DNA of 8,988 nt from contig DPRS01000016.1 in NCBI GenBank assembly GCA_003537575.1, positions 131,446 to 140,433 on the forward strand, given 5' to 3'. Source of the DNA: Oxalobacteraceae bacterium (GTDB lineage: Bacteria; Pseudomonadota; Gammaproteobacteria; Burkholderiales; Burkholderiaceae_D). The stretch's first letter is position 1, and each line of letters starts with the position of its first letter. Below the pieces are notes generated by a model. That model saw only the letters and a program-made list of their open reading frames with translations, was not told where the DNA came from and did not search any database. The position numbers and the translations under genes are program-made. Positions 1 through 6,915 of this stretch are shown here, in pieces.

Positions 1-437
1 GATGCGTCAAGGTCGATCAGCGGCAAGCCGCTTTCGGGGTCGTGCGTTCGCCGCAGGCAGGATGGCGATTCGATCAGCATCAGTTCCAGCGTCGGACGCA
101 CGTAGGCGTCGAGCAGATGTCCGCCGTGTGCCGTGCCGTCGCGCTTGCCAATCACGACATGCGCGTGCAGCACGGGCTTGCCATCCTTGTCCGTGACATC
201 GCCGGTGAGCGTCAATACTTCCACCTGTTCGCGCAGGGCGATCCTGTCGTAATCCTTGCGCTCCCAGTCGAAATAGCCGAGCGTGGCGGAGGAAAACGCG
301 CCGATCGCGGTAAAGCGCGCCGCCGTGATTTCTTGCTGCGCGCAAAAGTTTTTCAGCACCGACATGACTTCGTCGCCATTGTCCATGACGATGATGAAGG
401 TCCGTTCGGCGGCATCGGTCAGCAGTTTGTGGCGCAT
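1..437 (-). CDS. PPC/DUF296 domain protein, 3' end cut by window edge
   Basis: I translated this frame from the minus strand because it has no stop inside the window. It starts at ATG 437-435 and gives 145 complete codons. The protein begins MRHKLLTDAAERTFIIVMDN and matches the PPC (plant and prokaryote conserved, DUF296) fold, a compact domain of roughly 140-150 residues, so only the last few residues are probably missing. The diagnostic metal-site pattern is visible: LHAHVVIG with His91 and His93, then GTAHGGHLLDAYVRPTLELML with His107. Upstream, a GGGGAT stretch about seven bases before the ATG can serve as ribosome binding site. The gene lies 27 bases after the ASRT-like gene, so it is probably the fifth gene of that operon. 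Plant members carry AT-hook DNA-binding motifs; bacterial stand-alone members have no settled function, and no AT-hook is visible here. Family call is firm; function is unknown. Confidence 0.86.
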   Translation of the reverse strand, partial: MRHKLLTDAAERTFIIVMDNGDEVMSVLKNFCAQQEITAARFTAIGAFSSATLGYFDWERKDYDRIALREQVEVLTLTGDVTDKDGKPVLHAHVVIGKRDGTAHGGHLLDAYVRPTLELMLIESPSCLRRTHDPESGLPLIDLDA

Positions 438-464
438 GATGCATCCCCGGTGTGCAGTTGTTTA

Positions 465-839
465 TCAATCATGGGCGTAGGCGATGGTCGACAGCAGCGC
501 CAGTTCGGCCTGGCGCGAGTCGAGCCTGGTATGCTGGACGATGACCGGCAGGTCGGATTCGAGCACGCAGGCATAATCGACGCCGCGCGGCACCGGTTCC
601 GGATCGTTCAGGTCGTTGAAGCGCAGATGCAGCGTGCGCCGCGCCGCGACCCGGATGCGATAGGGGCCGACCGGCTCGCGGTCGGTAAAGAACAGGGTCA
701 GTTCAAGCTGCGCATCCTGCTGATTCGCATTCAGGATGCAGGCGGTTTCGTGGCTTTCGAATGCGCGTCCTTCTCCGGTGCTTTGCGGCGGGATGTAGCC
801 TTCGGGAATGGCCCAGCGGGTCTTGCCGATGGTTTGCAT
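465..839 (-). CDS. ASRT-like protein (sensory rhodopsin transducer family, DUF1362)
   Basis: This 124-residue protein covers the whole length of the Anabaena sensory rhodopsin transducer family (about 125 residues). Family hallmarks in order are GKTRWAIPEGYIPP (residues 5-18), SHETACILNA (29-38), DREPVGPYR (53-61), RFNDLNDPEPVP (73-84) and VQHTRLDSRQAE (101-112), ending LLSTIAYAHD. There is no signal peptide or membrane helix, so it should be cytosolic. In Anabaena the protein partners a microbial rhodopsin, but homologues are widespread in bacteria without rhodopsins, and comparative analysis of the superfamily proposed a beta-sandwich that binds sugars or related small molecules. No rhodopsin is encoded in this window. 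ATG 839-837 is chosen because AAAAGGA lies about six bases upstream and the family's first residues fit; the same frame stays open much further upstream, but that part runs opposite the dehydrogenase gene and has no family match. It starts 23 bases after the dehydrogenase stop. Likely a metabolite sensor or accessory factor for this operon (inference). Confidence 0.93.
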   Translation of the reverse strand: MQTIGKTRWAIPEGYIPPQSTGEGRAFESHETACILNANQQDAQLELTLFFTDREPVGPYRIRVAARRTLHLRFNDLNDPEPVPRGVDYACVLESDLPVIVQHTRLDSRQAELALLSTIAYAHD

Positions 840-862
840 GGGAAGTCCTTTTCTCAATGACC

Positions 863-3787
863 TCAGGATCGGATGGGCAGGGCCATGCGCATCACCTGCG
901 ACAGGTGCAGCGCGGCACGCCCGCTGCCGTGGCGGATCTGTTCCCGGCAGCTGAAGCCGTCGGCGATGATCAGCGCATCCTGACCGGCGTCGCGCACCGC
1001 CGGCAGCAGCACGCGTTCGCCGCAGCGCATGGCGACATCGTACTTGTCGCGCTCGAAGCCGAAGGAGCCAGCCATGCCGCAGCAGCCCGAATCGAGCAAG
1101 GTGTAATCGAGGCCGAGGCGGCGCATCACCGCTTCTTCCGCATCCATTTTCAGCACGGCCTTGTGGTGGCAATGCCCGTGCACCAATGCGCGCCGGCCCA
1201 GCGCGGAAAAATCGAACCGGTGCGCATGCCGCTCGATGAATTCGCTCAGCAGCATCACCTGCTGCTGCAGCCGCATCGCCTGCTCGTCGTGCGGAAAAAG
1301 ATTCGGCAATTCTTCGCGGAACGCCGACACGCAAGCCGGCTCCAGCCCGATGATCGGCGTGCCGTCGCGGATATCGGCGTCGAGCGCCTGCATGATCTGC
1401 GTCAGGTATCGCCTGGCGCGTTTCAGCATGCCGAATTCGTACAGCGGCCTGCCGCAGCACAGGTGCACCGCCGGAATCGTCACCTCGAAGCCAGCGTGCT
1501 CCAGGACTTCCGCCGCGGCGATCGCCACTTCCGGGTGAAAGTAATTGTTGAAGGTGTCTGGCCACAGCAGAATGCGCGGGCCAGCACGGTAGCGTCCGGG
1601 GCGCTGGCGCAGCCAGCGGGTGAAGGGCTGTTGCGCAAACGGCGTGATCTGCCGCTGCGGCGCGATGCGCGCGGCGCTTTTCATGAGGGAGGAAAAGGGC
1701 GCGGTTTGCGTGAAGAAATTGGCGAGGCGGGGCGCATGCGAAGCCAGTCGCGCCCAGCGGTCGATCAGGCCGAACGCATAGGCGGTGGGTGGACGCAAGC
1801 GGCCGGCATAATAATGCGCCATGAATTCCGCCTTGTAGGTGGCGACATCGACGCTCACCGGGCATTCGCCCTTGCAGCCTTTGCACGACAGGCACAGGTC
1901 GAGCGCTTCATGCACATGCTCGTCTTTCCAGCCGTCGCGGATCACCTCGCCCTGCAGCATCTCGAACAGCAGGTGCGCGCGGCCCCGGGTGGAGTGCATC
2001 TCCTCGCCGGTCGCCATGTAGCTCGGACACATGGTGCCGCTTTTCTTGCGACATTCGCCGACGCCTACGCAGCGCAGCGTCGCTCGCGCGAAGTCGCCGG
2101 CGTCGCCCGGGTAGTGGAAATGCACCTTGACGGGCGGCGGATCGTAGGCGGTGCCCAGCCGTAGGTTCTCGTCGACGGCATGGGCGGCGATAATCTTGCC
2201 CGGATTCATGCGCCAGTGCGGGTCCCAGATGCCCTTGAATTCACGGAAGGCTTGCATCAGTTCCTGGCCGAACATGATCGGCAGAAGTTCCGCCTTCGAC
2301 TGGCCATCGCCATGCTCGCCCGAAATCGAGCCGCCCAGCGACACCACGAGGTGCGCCGCCTCATGAATGAATTCGCGGTATTTTTTGATGCCGGCAGCGG
2401 TCTCCAGGTCGAAGTCGATGCGGGTATGCACGCAGCCCTGGCCGAAATGGCCGTACAGGTCGCAGCCATAGCCGTACTTGTCGAACAGCGCGCGTAGCTT
2501 GCGCAGGTATTCGCCCAGGCGCTCCGGCGGCACGGCCGAATCTTCCCAGCCTTCCCAGGTGATCGGCTTGTGCGGCACGTGCGCGGTCGCGCCGAGGCCC
2601 GATTCGCGGACTTTCCAGATCCGCCGCTGCTCCTGCTCATCGTCGAAAAGCGCCATCTGCGGCGGGTTTTCTGCCTGGCGCAGCGCCGCCATCATCTTTT
2701 CCGCCTGCGCTTGCGCCTGTTGCGGCGTGTCGCCGCCGAACTCGACCAGCAGCCAGCCGCCGCCCTTGGGCAGCAGGCCGATATCGGCGTGGTGCATATG
2801 GATGGCGTGCATGTCCTCGACCAGGCGGTCATCGAGCCCTTCGAGCGCAATCGGCGAGAATTGCATGACTTGCGGCACGTGATCCGCCGCTTCATACACG
2901 CTTTCATAGCCGAGCACCGCCAGCGTCCTGTGCGGCGGATACGGTACCAGCCGCAGCGTGGCGCCGAGCACCACTACGCAGGTGCCTTCGGAGCCGACCA
3001 GCGCCTGCGCCAGATGAAAGCCGTGCTCCGGCAGCAAGGCTTTCAGGTTGTAGCCGGAGACGCGGCGCGGAATGTCCGGGTAGGTGGAACGGATTTCTTC
3101 GGCATAGCGCTCGCGCAGCTCCAGCAGGCGGCGATAAATATTCGCGCGCCGATGGTCGCCGTCATCGAGCGCGGCAGCCAGCGCCGCTTCGCCAGTTTTC
3201 CCGACCGTCATGCACAAACCGTCGTAGGTGAGAATATCCAGCTCGATGACGTTTTCCACGGTGGTGCCGCCCATGATCGAGTGCGGACCACAGGAATTGT
3301 TGCCGATCATGCCGCCCAGGGTATTGTGGTTATGGGTGGCCGGGTCGGGCGCAAAGGTCAATCCATGGGCCTGGGCGGCTTCGCGCAGATCGTCCAGCAC
3401 CACGCCCGGCTGCACCCGCGCGCTGCGGGATGCGGCATCGATGGCGACGATCCGGTTCAGGTATTTGGAGAAGTCGATCACCACTGCGATATTGCAGCAC
3501 TGGCCGCACAGGCTGGTGCCGCCGCCGCGCGACAGCACCGGCGTGCCAAACTGGTAGCACAGGCGCACGGCGCTGATCACGTCTTCGATGGTTTTCGGGA
3601 TGACCACGCCAATCGGGACCTGGCGGTAATTCGAGGCGTCGGTGGCGTAAAGCGCGCGGCTGCCGTCGTCGAAGCGGACTTCGCCTTCGATCGCCGCCTT
3701 TAACGCCGCTTCCAGCTCATCCGGCCGGCCGAATCCGGCGGCCAGCGGCGGCGCGGAAGAACCGGAGTCGGCTAGATTCTGTAGCAT
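863..3787 (-). CDS. YdiJ-type FAD/4Fe-4S 2-hydroxyacid dehydrogenase
   Basis: A 974-residue fusion with the layout of E. coli YdiJ (about 1,018 residues), a D-2-hydroxyglutarate dehydrogenase. The PCMH-type FAD-binding domain spans roughly residues 55-285, with SRGGGTSLCGQC (87-98) and GNNSCGPHSIMGG (162-174). The FAD-oxidase C-terminal domain spans about 285-545, with GHFGQGCVHTRID (446-458) and GSISGEHGDGQSK (486-498). A ferredoxin-like section follows: Cys573, Cys579 and Cys587 (CPSYMATG), then Cys632, Cys635, Cys638 and Cys642 (CLSCKGCKGECP). A cysteine-rich (CCG) part closes the protein: HLCCGRPLYEFG (775-786), GHCHHK (871-876) and SGCCGMAGSFGFE (900-912). All expected cofactor motifs are intact. 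It should oxidise a D-2-hydroxyacid to the 2-oxoacid in the cytosol and pass electrons through the Fe-S centres to an acceptor, probably the quinone pool. Its ATG lies inside the end of the preceding gene (16-base overlap), suggesting translational coupling. The exact substrate (2-hydroxyglutarate, lactate or a sugar acid) cannot be read from sequence. Confidence 0.92.
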   Translation of the reverse strand: MLQNLADSGSSAPPLAAGFGRPDELEAALKAAIEGEVRFDDGSRALYATDASNYRQVPIGVVIPKTIEDVISAVRLCYQFGTPVLSRGGGTSLCGQCCNIAVVIDFSKYLNRIVAIDAASRSARVQPGVVLDDLREAAQAHGLTFAPDPATHNHNTLGGMIGNNSCGPHSIMGGTTVENVIELDILTYDGLCMTVGKTGEAALAAALDDGDHRRANIYRRLLELRERYAEEIRSTYPDIPRRVSGYNLKALLPEHGFHLAQALVGSEGTCVVVLGATLRLVPYPPHRTLAVLGYESVYEAADHVPQVMQFSPIALEGLDDRLVEDMHAIHMHHADIGLLPKGGGWLLVEFGGDTPQQAQAQAEKMMAALRQAENPPQMALFDDEQEQRRIWKVRESGLGATAHVPHKPITWEGWEDSAVPPERLGEYLRKLRALFDKYGYGCDLYGHFGQGCVHTRIDFDLETAAGIKKYREFIHEAAHLVVSLGGSISGEHGDGQSKAELLPIMFGQELMQAFREFKGIWDPHWRMNPGKIIAAHAVDENLRLGTAYDPPPVKVHFHYPGDAGDFARATLRCVGVGECRKKSGTMCPSYMATGEEMHSTRGRAHLLFEMLQGEVIRDGWKDEHVHEALDLCLSCKGCKGECPVSVDVATYKAEFMAHYYAGRLRPPTAYAFGLIDRWARLASHAPRLANFFTQTAPFSSLMKSAARIAPQRQITPFAQQPFTRWLRQRPGRYRAGPRILLWPDTFNNYFHPEVAIAAAEVLEHAGFEVTIPAVHLCCGRPLYEFGMLKRARRYLTQIMQALDADIRDGTPIIGLEPACVSAFREELPNLFPHDEQAMRLQQQVMLLSEFIERHAHRFDFSALGRRALVHGHCHHKAVLKMDAEEAVMRRLGLDYTLLDSGCCGMAGSFGFERDKYDVAMRCGERVLLPAVRDAGQDALIIADGFSCREQIRHGSGRAALHLSQVMRMALPIRS

Positions 3788-4875
3788 TGCGCATCCCGTT
3801 CCTTGAAGTCGATGCCCAGGCCCGGGCGGCTGGCGTCCGGCGCCAGCTGGCCCTCGCGTGGCATGACGGCGCCATCGAACAGCATCTGTTCAATGCGTGC
3901 ATGGTCATGAAAATATTCCAGGTGCACGGCGCGCAGGGCCGCGCAGCACAGCGACAGGTGCAGCATCGGCGCGCAATGGCTCGATAGCGGCAGGCCGAAG
4001 GCATCGCACAGCGCGGCGGCGCCGAGGAAGCCGGTGATGCCGCCGCAGCGGCTGGCGTCTATCTGCAGCACATCGATGGCCTGCGCCTGCAGCATGCGCA
4101 GGAAATAGGGCAGGTCATAGCCGTATTCACCGGCCGAGATCGCCATGCCGGGAGGCGCGCGGTCGCGCAGCAGGCGCAAGCCATCCAGGTCGTCGGACGA
4201 TACCGGTTCCTCGAACCAGGCAACGCCGCAATCGGCAAGTGTTTCGGCAATTGCCAGCGCTTGCTTGCGGCTGTAGGCACCATTGGCATCGACGAACAGT
4301 TCATTGTGGCTGCCGATTGCCTGGCGCGCCGCACGCACCCGCTCCGGGTCACTGGCCGGATCGCGGCCGATTTTCATTTTTACGCGCGAAATCCCGCTGT
4401 CGATCCATTCCTGCAGCTGTTCTTGCAACTGCCCGGGCGTGTAGCTGGTGAAACCGCCGCTGCCATAGACCGCAATCGACGGCCGCGCGGCGCCGAGCAG
4501 GACCGCCAGGGATTGCCCGAGCAGCTTGCCCTTGAGGTCCCATAGCGCCGCATCGACCGACGAAATCGCCATCGAACAGATGCCGGGCCGCCCCAGGTTG
4601 CGGATGGCGCGCAGCATGTCCTGCCAGCGTGCGTTGGTTGCCAGCGCATCGCGCCCGAGCAGCAAGGGCGCCAGCTTGTCGCGGATCAGGACTGCCGTTG
4701 CGCTATCCGCGTAGGTGTAGCCGATGCCGGTCCTGGCGCCGGCAGCGACCTGCGCCAACACCAGCGTGGTCGCGTCCCAGGATAGCGTGCCATCGGATTC
4801 CGGACCGTCGGTCGGTATGGAATAGACGGCCACCTCGATCCCTTCGATGGGCGCCGATGATGCAAGGACGGGCAT
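3772..4875 (-). CDS. Enolase-superfamily enzyme, mandelate racemase subgroup
   Basis: A 367-residue member of the mandelate racemase/muconate lactonizing family, full length. The capping domain is about residues 10-130 and the barrel about 135-350. The catalytic set of the mandelate racemase subgroup is complete: VKMKIG gives Lys166 and Lys168; metal ligands are Asp196 (VDANGAY), Glu222 (WFEEPV) and Glu250 (GEYGY); Asp273 (QIDASRCGG) and His300 (SSHCAP) form the second base. These positions run nearly parallel to mandelate racemase (164/166, 195, 221, 247, 270, 297). Having acid/base groups on both faces allows racemisation or sugar-acid dehydration after Mg-assisted proton removal next to a carboxylate. 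The family is functionally diverse and the substrate cannot be named. It begins 31 bases after the ThDP gene and its end overlaps the dehydrogenase start. The chosen ATG has no clear Shine-Dalgarno sequence, but the family's usual N-terminus fits it. Confidence 0.92.
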   Translation of the reverse strand: MPVLASSAPIEGIEVAVYSIPTDGPESDGTLSWDATTLVLAQVAAGARTGIGYTYADSATAVLIRDKLAPLLLGRDALATNARWQDMLRAIRNLGRPGICSMAISSVDAALWDLKGKLLGQSLAVLLGAARPSIAVYGSGGFTSYTPGQLQEQLQEWIDSGISRVKMKIGRDPASDPERVRAARQAIGSHNELFVDANGAYSRKQALAIAETLADCGVAWFEEPVSSDDLDGLRLLRDRAPPGMAISAGEYGYDLPYFLRMLQAQAIDVLQIDASRCGGITGFLGAAALCDAFGLPLSSHCAPMLHLSLCCAALRAVHLEYFHDHARIEQMLFDGAVMPREGQLAPDASRPGLGIDFKERDAQCYRI

Positions 4876-4901
4876 GATGGCCGGCCAGGGGGATCTATAT
4901 G

Positions 4902-4927
4902 AAAAACTATTTCCGGCCCGGCGGGAA
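4902..4927 (-). terminator. Possible weak intra-operon terminator or attenuator
   Basis: On the minus strand the last codons of the ThDP gene read TTCCCGCCGGGCCGGAA (4927-4911). This can fold into a six-pair stem with one C-C mismatch and a three-base loop. It is followed after four bases by a run of five T (4906-4902). The shape is that of a leaky intrinsic terminator placed at the junction with the enolase-superfamily gene. It is weak, coding constraint explains part of it, and the operon clearly continues, so at most it would lower downstream expression. Confidence 0.25.
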
Positions 4928-6697
4928 CATGCTGTCCCACCATTCCTTGGCCGAAGCGATCACGGTGCCGATGGCATCGGGATCGCCCTGCAGCAGGGCC
5001 GACATGTAAGCCTTGGCCTGCTTTGCCGTAATATGCGGCGGCAAGGGCGGCACATCAGGATCGGTCACCATTTCCAGCACGGTCGGCACCGGCGCGGACA
5101 GGGCCTGTTCCCAGGCCGGCGCAATCTGCTCCGGCCGGTCGACCAGGATGCCGCGCATGCCCAGCAGTTCGGCGTAACCGGCATAGGAGAAATCCGGCAC
5201 ATTCTGCGATGCCGAAAACTTCGGGTCGCCTTCCATCGCCCGCTGTTCCCAGGTCACCTGGTTCAGGTCGCCATTGTTGAGCACCATGACGATCAGGCGC
5301 GGATCGGACCATTCGCGCCAGACTTTGGCGATAGTGACCAGGGCATTGATGCCATTCATCTGCATCGCGCCATCGCCGCACATGGCGATCACCGGGCGAT
5401 CCGGATAGGCGTACTTGGCGGCGATCGCATACGGCACAGCCGGCCCCATGGTGGCGAGGCCGCCGGACAGCGAGGCCTGCATGCCGCGACGTATCTTCAG
5501 GTCGCGCGCATACCAGTTGGCGGCCGAGCCGGAATCGCAGGTCAGGATGCAATGGTCCGGCAGTAATTTGGAGAGTTCCCAGAAGACGCGTTGCGGATTG
5601 ATCGGCTTGGCGTCGTTCATGGCCCGCGCTTCCAGCACCCGCCACCATCGGCTGACGTTCTCTTCAATCTCGCTGCGCCAGGCGCGATTCTGCCTGCTCC
5701 TGAGATGCGGGATCAGCGCGCGTAGCGTCTGTTTCGCATCGCCCGCCAGGCCGATTTCCATTGGATAGCGCAGGCTTAGCTTGCGCGGTTCGATATCGAT
5801 CTGCACGCCGCGCGCCTGGCCTTCGGCAGGCAGGAATTCGGAATACGGAAAGGAAGAGCCGACCATCAGCAGCGTGTCGCAGCCGCTCATCATGTCCCAG
5901 CTCGGCTTGGTGCCAAGCAGGCCGATCGAGCCGGTAACGAAGGGCAAGTCATCAGGCACCGCAGCCTTGCCGAGCAAGGCCTTGGCGACGCCGGCGCCGA
6001 GCAGGTCGGCAACTTCGATGATCTCATCGGTGGCCTGCAATGCCCCGGCGCCGACCAGCATGGCGACTTTTTCTCCGGCATTGAGCACTTCGGCGGCACG
6101 CGCCAGTTCCGCCTCGGCCGGCACCCATGACCGCGCAATGTGAAAGATCCCGCTATGCACGGTGCCATGCTCGCGCGGCGGCGTTTCCACCGCCGGCATC
6201 GTTTGCACGTCATTCGGAAAAATGATGCAGGTGACCGTACGTTCTTCCCGCGCAATGAGCATGGCGCGGTCCACCAGGTGCCTTACCTGTTCCGGGGTGG
6301 TCGCCATGTGCACGAATTCATGCGCGACATCCTTGAACAACGACACCAGATCGACTTCCTGCTGGTAATCGCCGCCCATCGCTGCGCGCTTTTGCTGGCC
6401 GACGATTGCCACAACCGGCTGGTGATCGAGCTTGGCGTCATACAGTCCATTCAGCAAGTGGATGGCGCCGGGGCCGGAAGTGGCCAGGCATACGCCGACT
6501 TCACCTGTGAACTTCGCATGCGCGCATGCCATGAAGGCCGCCAGTTCTTCGTGGCGCGCCTGGATGAATTGCAAATCGTTGGTGCGTCCGAATGCGCCCA
6601 TGATTCCATTGATGCCATCGCCCGGATAGCCGAAGACGCGCCGCACGCCCCAGTCATGCAGCCGCTGCAACAGGAAATCCGCAACCGTGGTAGCCAT
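4907..6697 (-). CDS. ThDP-dependent flavoenzyme, PoxB/YdaP-like
   Basis: A 596-residue thiamine-diphosphate enzyme resembling pyruvate oxidase (E. coli PoxB, B. subtilis YdaP) more than biosynthetic acetolactate synthase. The N-terminal pyrimidine-binding domain (about 1-170) carries GYPGDGINGIMGAF (23-36) and the cofactor-activating Glu50 in ARHEELAAF, followed by ATSGPGAIHLLNGLYDA. The middle domain (about 190-335) is of the FAD-binding type. The C-terminal domain (about 365-545) has the metal/diphosphate motif starting CGDGAMQMNG (440-449) and ending LNN (473-475). The tail PPHITAKQAKAYM resembles the corresponding PoxB segment. Start ATG 6697 is supported by AAGGA five bases upstream. It is first in the operon, so its role is likely decarboxylation or oxidation of a 2-oxoacid, possibly the product of the downstream dehydrogenase; pyruvate is one option. 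The preferred acceptor and substrate are not visible. Confidence 0.9.
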   Translation of the reverse strand: MATTVADFLLQRLHDWGVRRVFGYPGDGINGIMGAFGRTNDLQFIQARHEELAAFMACAHAKFTGEVGVCLATSGPGAIHLLNGLYDAKLDHQPVVAIVGQQKRAAMGGDYQQEVDLVSLFKDVAHEFVHMATTPEQVRHLVDRAMLIAREERTVTCIIFPNDVQTMPAVETPPREHGTVHSGIFHIARSWVPAEAELARAAEVLNAGEKVAMLVGAGALQATDEIIEVADLLGAGVAKALLGKAAVPDDLPFVTGSIGLLGTKPSWDMMSGCDTLLMVGSSFPYSEFLPAEGQARGVQIDIEPRKLSLRYPMEIGLAGDAKQTLRALIPHLRSRQNRAWRSEIEENVSRWWRVLEARAMNDAKPINPQRVFWELSKLLPDHCILTCDSGSAANWYARDLKIRRGMQASLSGGLATMGPAVPYAIAAKYAYPDRPVIAMCGDGAMQMNGINALVTIAKVWREWSDPRLIVMVLNNGDLNQVTWEQRAMEGDPKFSASQNVPDFSYAGYAELLGMRGILVDRPEQIAPAWEQALSAPVPTVLEMVTDPDVPPLPPHITAKQAKAYMSALLQGDPDAIGTVIASAKEWWDSMFPPGRK

Positions 6698-6702
6698 GAT
6701 GA

Positions 6703-6710
6703 TCCTTCCT
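6703..6710 (-). promoter_or_regulatory. Ribosome binding site of the ThDP gene
   Basis: The minus strand reads AGGAAGGA ending five bases before the ATG at 6697. Two overlapping purine-rich matches to the 16S rRNA tail (AGGA, AAGGA) make this the strongest ribosome binding site in the operon and fix the start of the ThDP gene. A short hairpin (CCTT-TTC-AAGG) just upstream could partly cover the distal copy. Confidence 0.7.
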
Positions 6711-6731
6711 TGAAAAGGTTTTCACTCGACT

Positions 6732-6741
6732 GCTTGCAAGC
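6732..6741. repeat. Ten-base perfect palindrome in the leader
   Basis: GCTTGCAAGC reads the same on both strands. It lies about 15-25 bases downstream of the predicted transcription start, a usual place for a repressor site. Related TTGC/GCAA elements recur nearby (a TTGCAA at 6797-6802, and TTGCTTGC on the minus strand within the promoter spacer). A chance palindrome cannot be excluded. Confidence 0.3.
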
Positions 6742-6759
6742 GATATGCCACCGGCTTGT

Positions 6760-6784
6760 CGATTTATACGCAAGCAACAAATCG
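6760..6784. promoter_or_regulatory. Inverted repeat over the promoter, possible operator
   Basis: CGATTT and AAATCG form a perfect inverted repeat of six-base arms separated by 13 bases. It covers the -10 hexamer and most of the spacer of the predicted promoter. A dimeric repressor bound here would block polymerase. The arms are short, and no regulator gene lies in the window, so the assignment is tentative. Confidence 0.3.
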
Positions 6785-6791
6785 CTGTTAA
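6763..6791 (-). promoter_or_regulatory. Predicted sigma70 promoter of the five-gene operon
   Basis: Read on the minus strand, TTAACA (6791-6786) is followed by a 17-base spacer and TATAAA (6768-6763). Each hexamer matches the sigma70 consensus at five of six positions and the spacing is optimal. Transcription would start near 6756, leaving a leader of about 59 bases before the ThDP gene. It lies in the only sizeable intergenic gap and points toward the operon, which supports the call. No mapped start site is available. Confidence 0.65.
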
Positions 6792-6891
6792 TTCCTTGCA
6801 ACGGCAAATTTCCTGTTAGGGAATGAAGGCTTAGACGCAATGGTTAAAGCTTAAAGACAGCAACAAGCTGAATAAATTACAGGGATGCGGT

Positions 6892-6915
6892 AAAAAATGC
6901 GCTGGACCGGTCAGC
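6892..6915 (-). terminator. Weak terminator-like element after the oxidase operon
   Basis: On the minus strand, GCTGACCGGTCCAGC (6915-6901) overlaps the stop codon of the small membrane protein and can form a short imperfect stem (GCTG with CAGC). A run of six T follows at 6897-6892. The position, directly after the last gene of the oxidase operon, is right for an intrinsic terminator, but the stem is short and interrupted. Confidence 0.35.

Noticed and set aside
7..468. Minus-strand open frame of 153 codons at the left edge
   Set aside because: It is out of frame with the PPC domain gene, which shows clear family motifs in the neighbouring frame.
42..860. Plus-strand open frame of 272 codons
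   Set aside because: It runs antisense across both the PPC and ASRT genes and has no recognisable domain.
840..1895. N-terminal extension of the ASRT frame to a 476-residue protein
   Set aside because: The extra sequence overlaps the dehydrogenase on the same strand in another frame, is low-complexity Arg/Ala-rich, and the family-length start at 839 has a good ribosome binding site.
761..2164. Long plus-strand open frame of 467 codons
   Set aside because: It lies antisense to the dehydrogenase gene, is rich in Arg, His and Ala as expected for a GC-rich shadow frame, and shows no family motif.
2570..3703. Plus-strand open frame of 377 codons
   Set aside because: Antisense to the FAD domain of the dehydrogenase, whose motifs are unambiguous; the composition is that of a shadow.
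4847..5566. Plus-strand open frame of 239 codons, and similar ones at 6140-6826 and 7276-8151
   Set aside because: All are antisense to well-supported enzymes and have His/Arg/Gln-rich shadow composition without motifs.
4907..6697. Biosynthetic acetolactate synthase (ilvB/ilvI)
   Set aside because: The middle and C-terminal segments resemble PoxB/YdaP, and no small regulatory subunit or ilvC gene is next to it.
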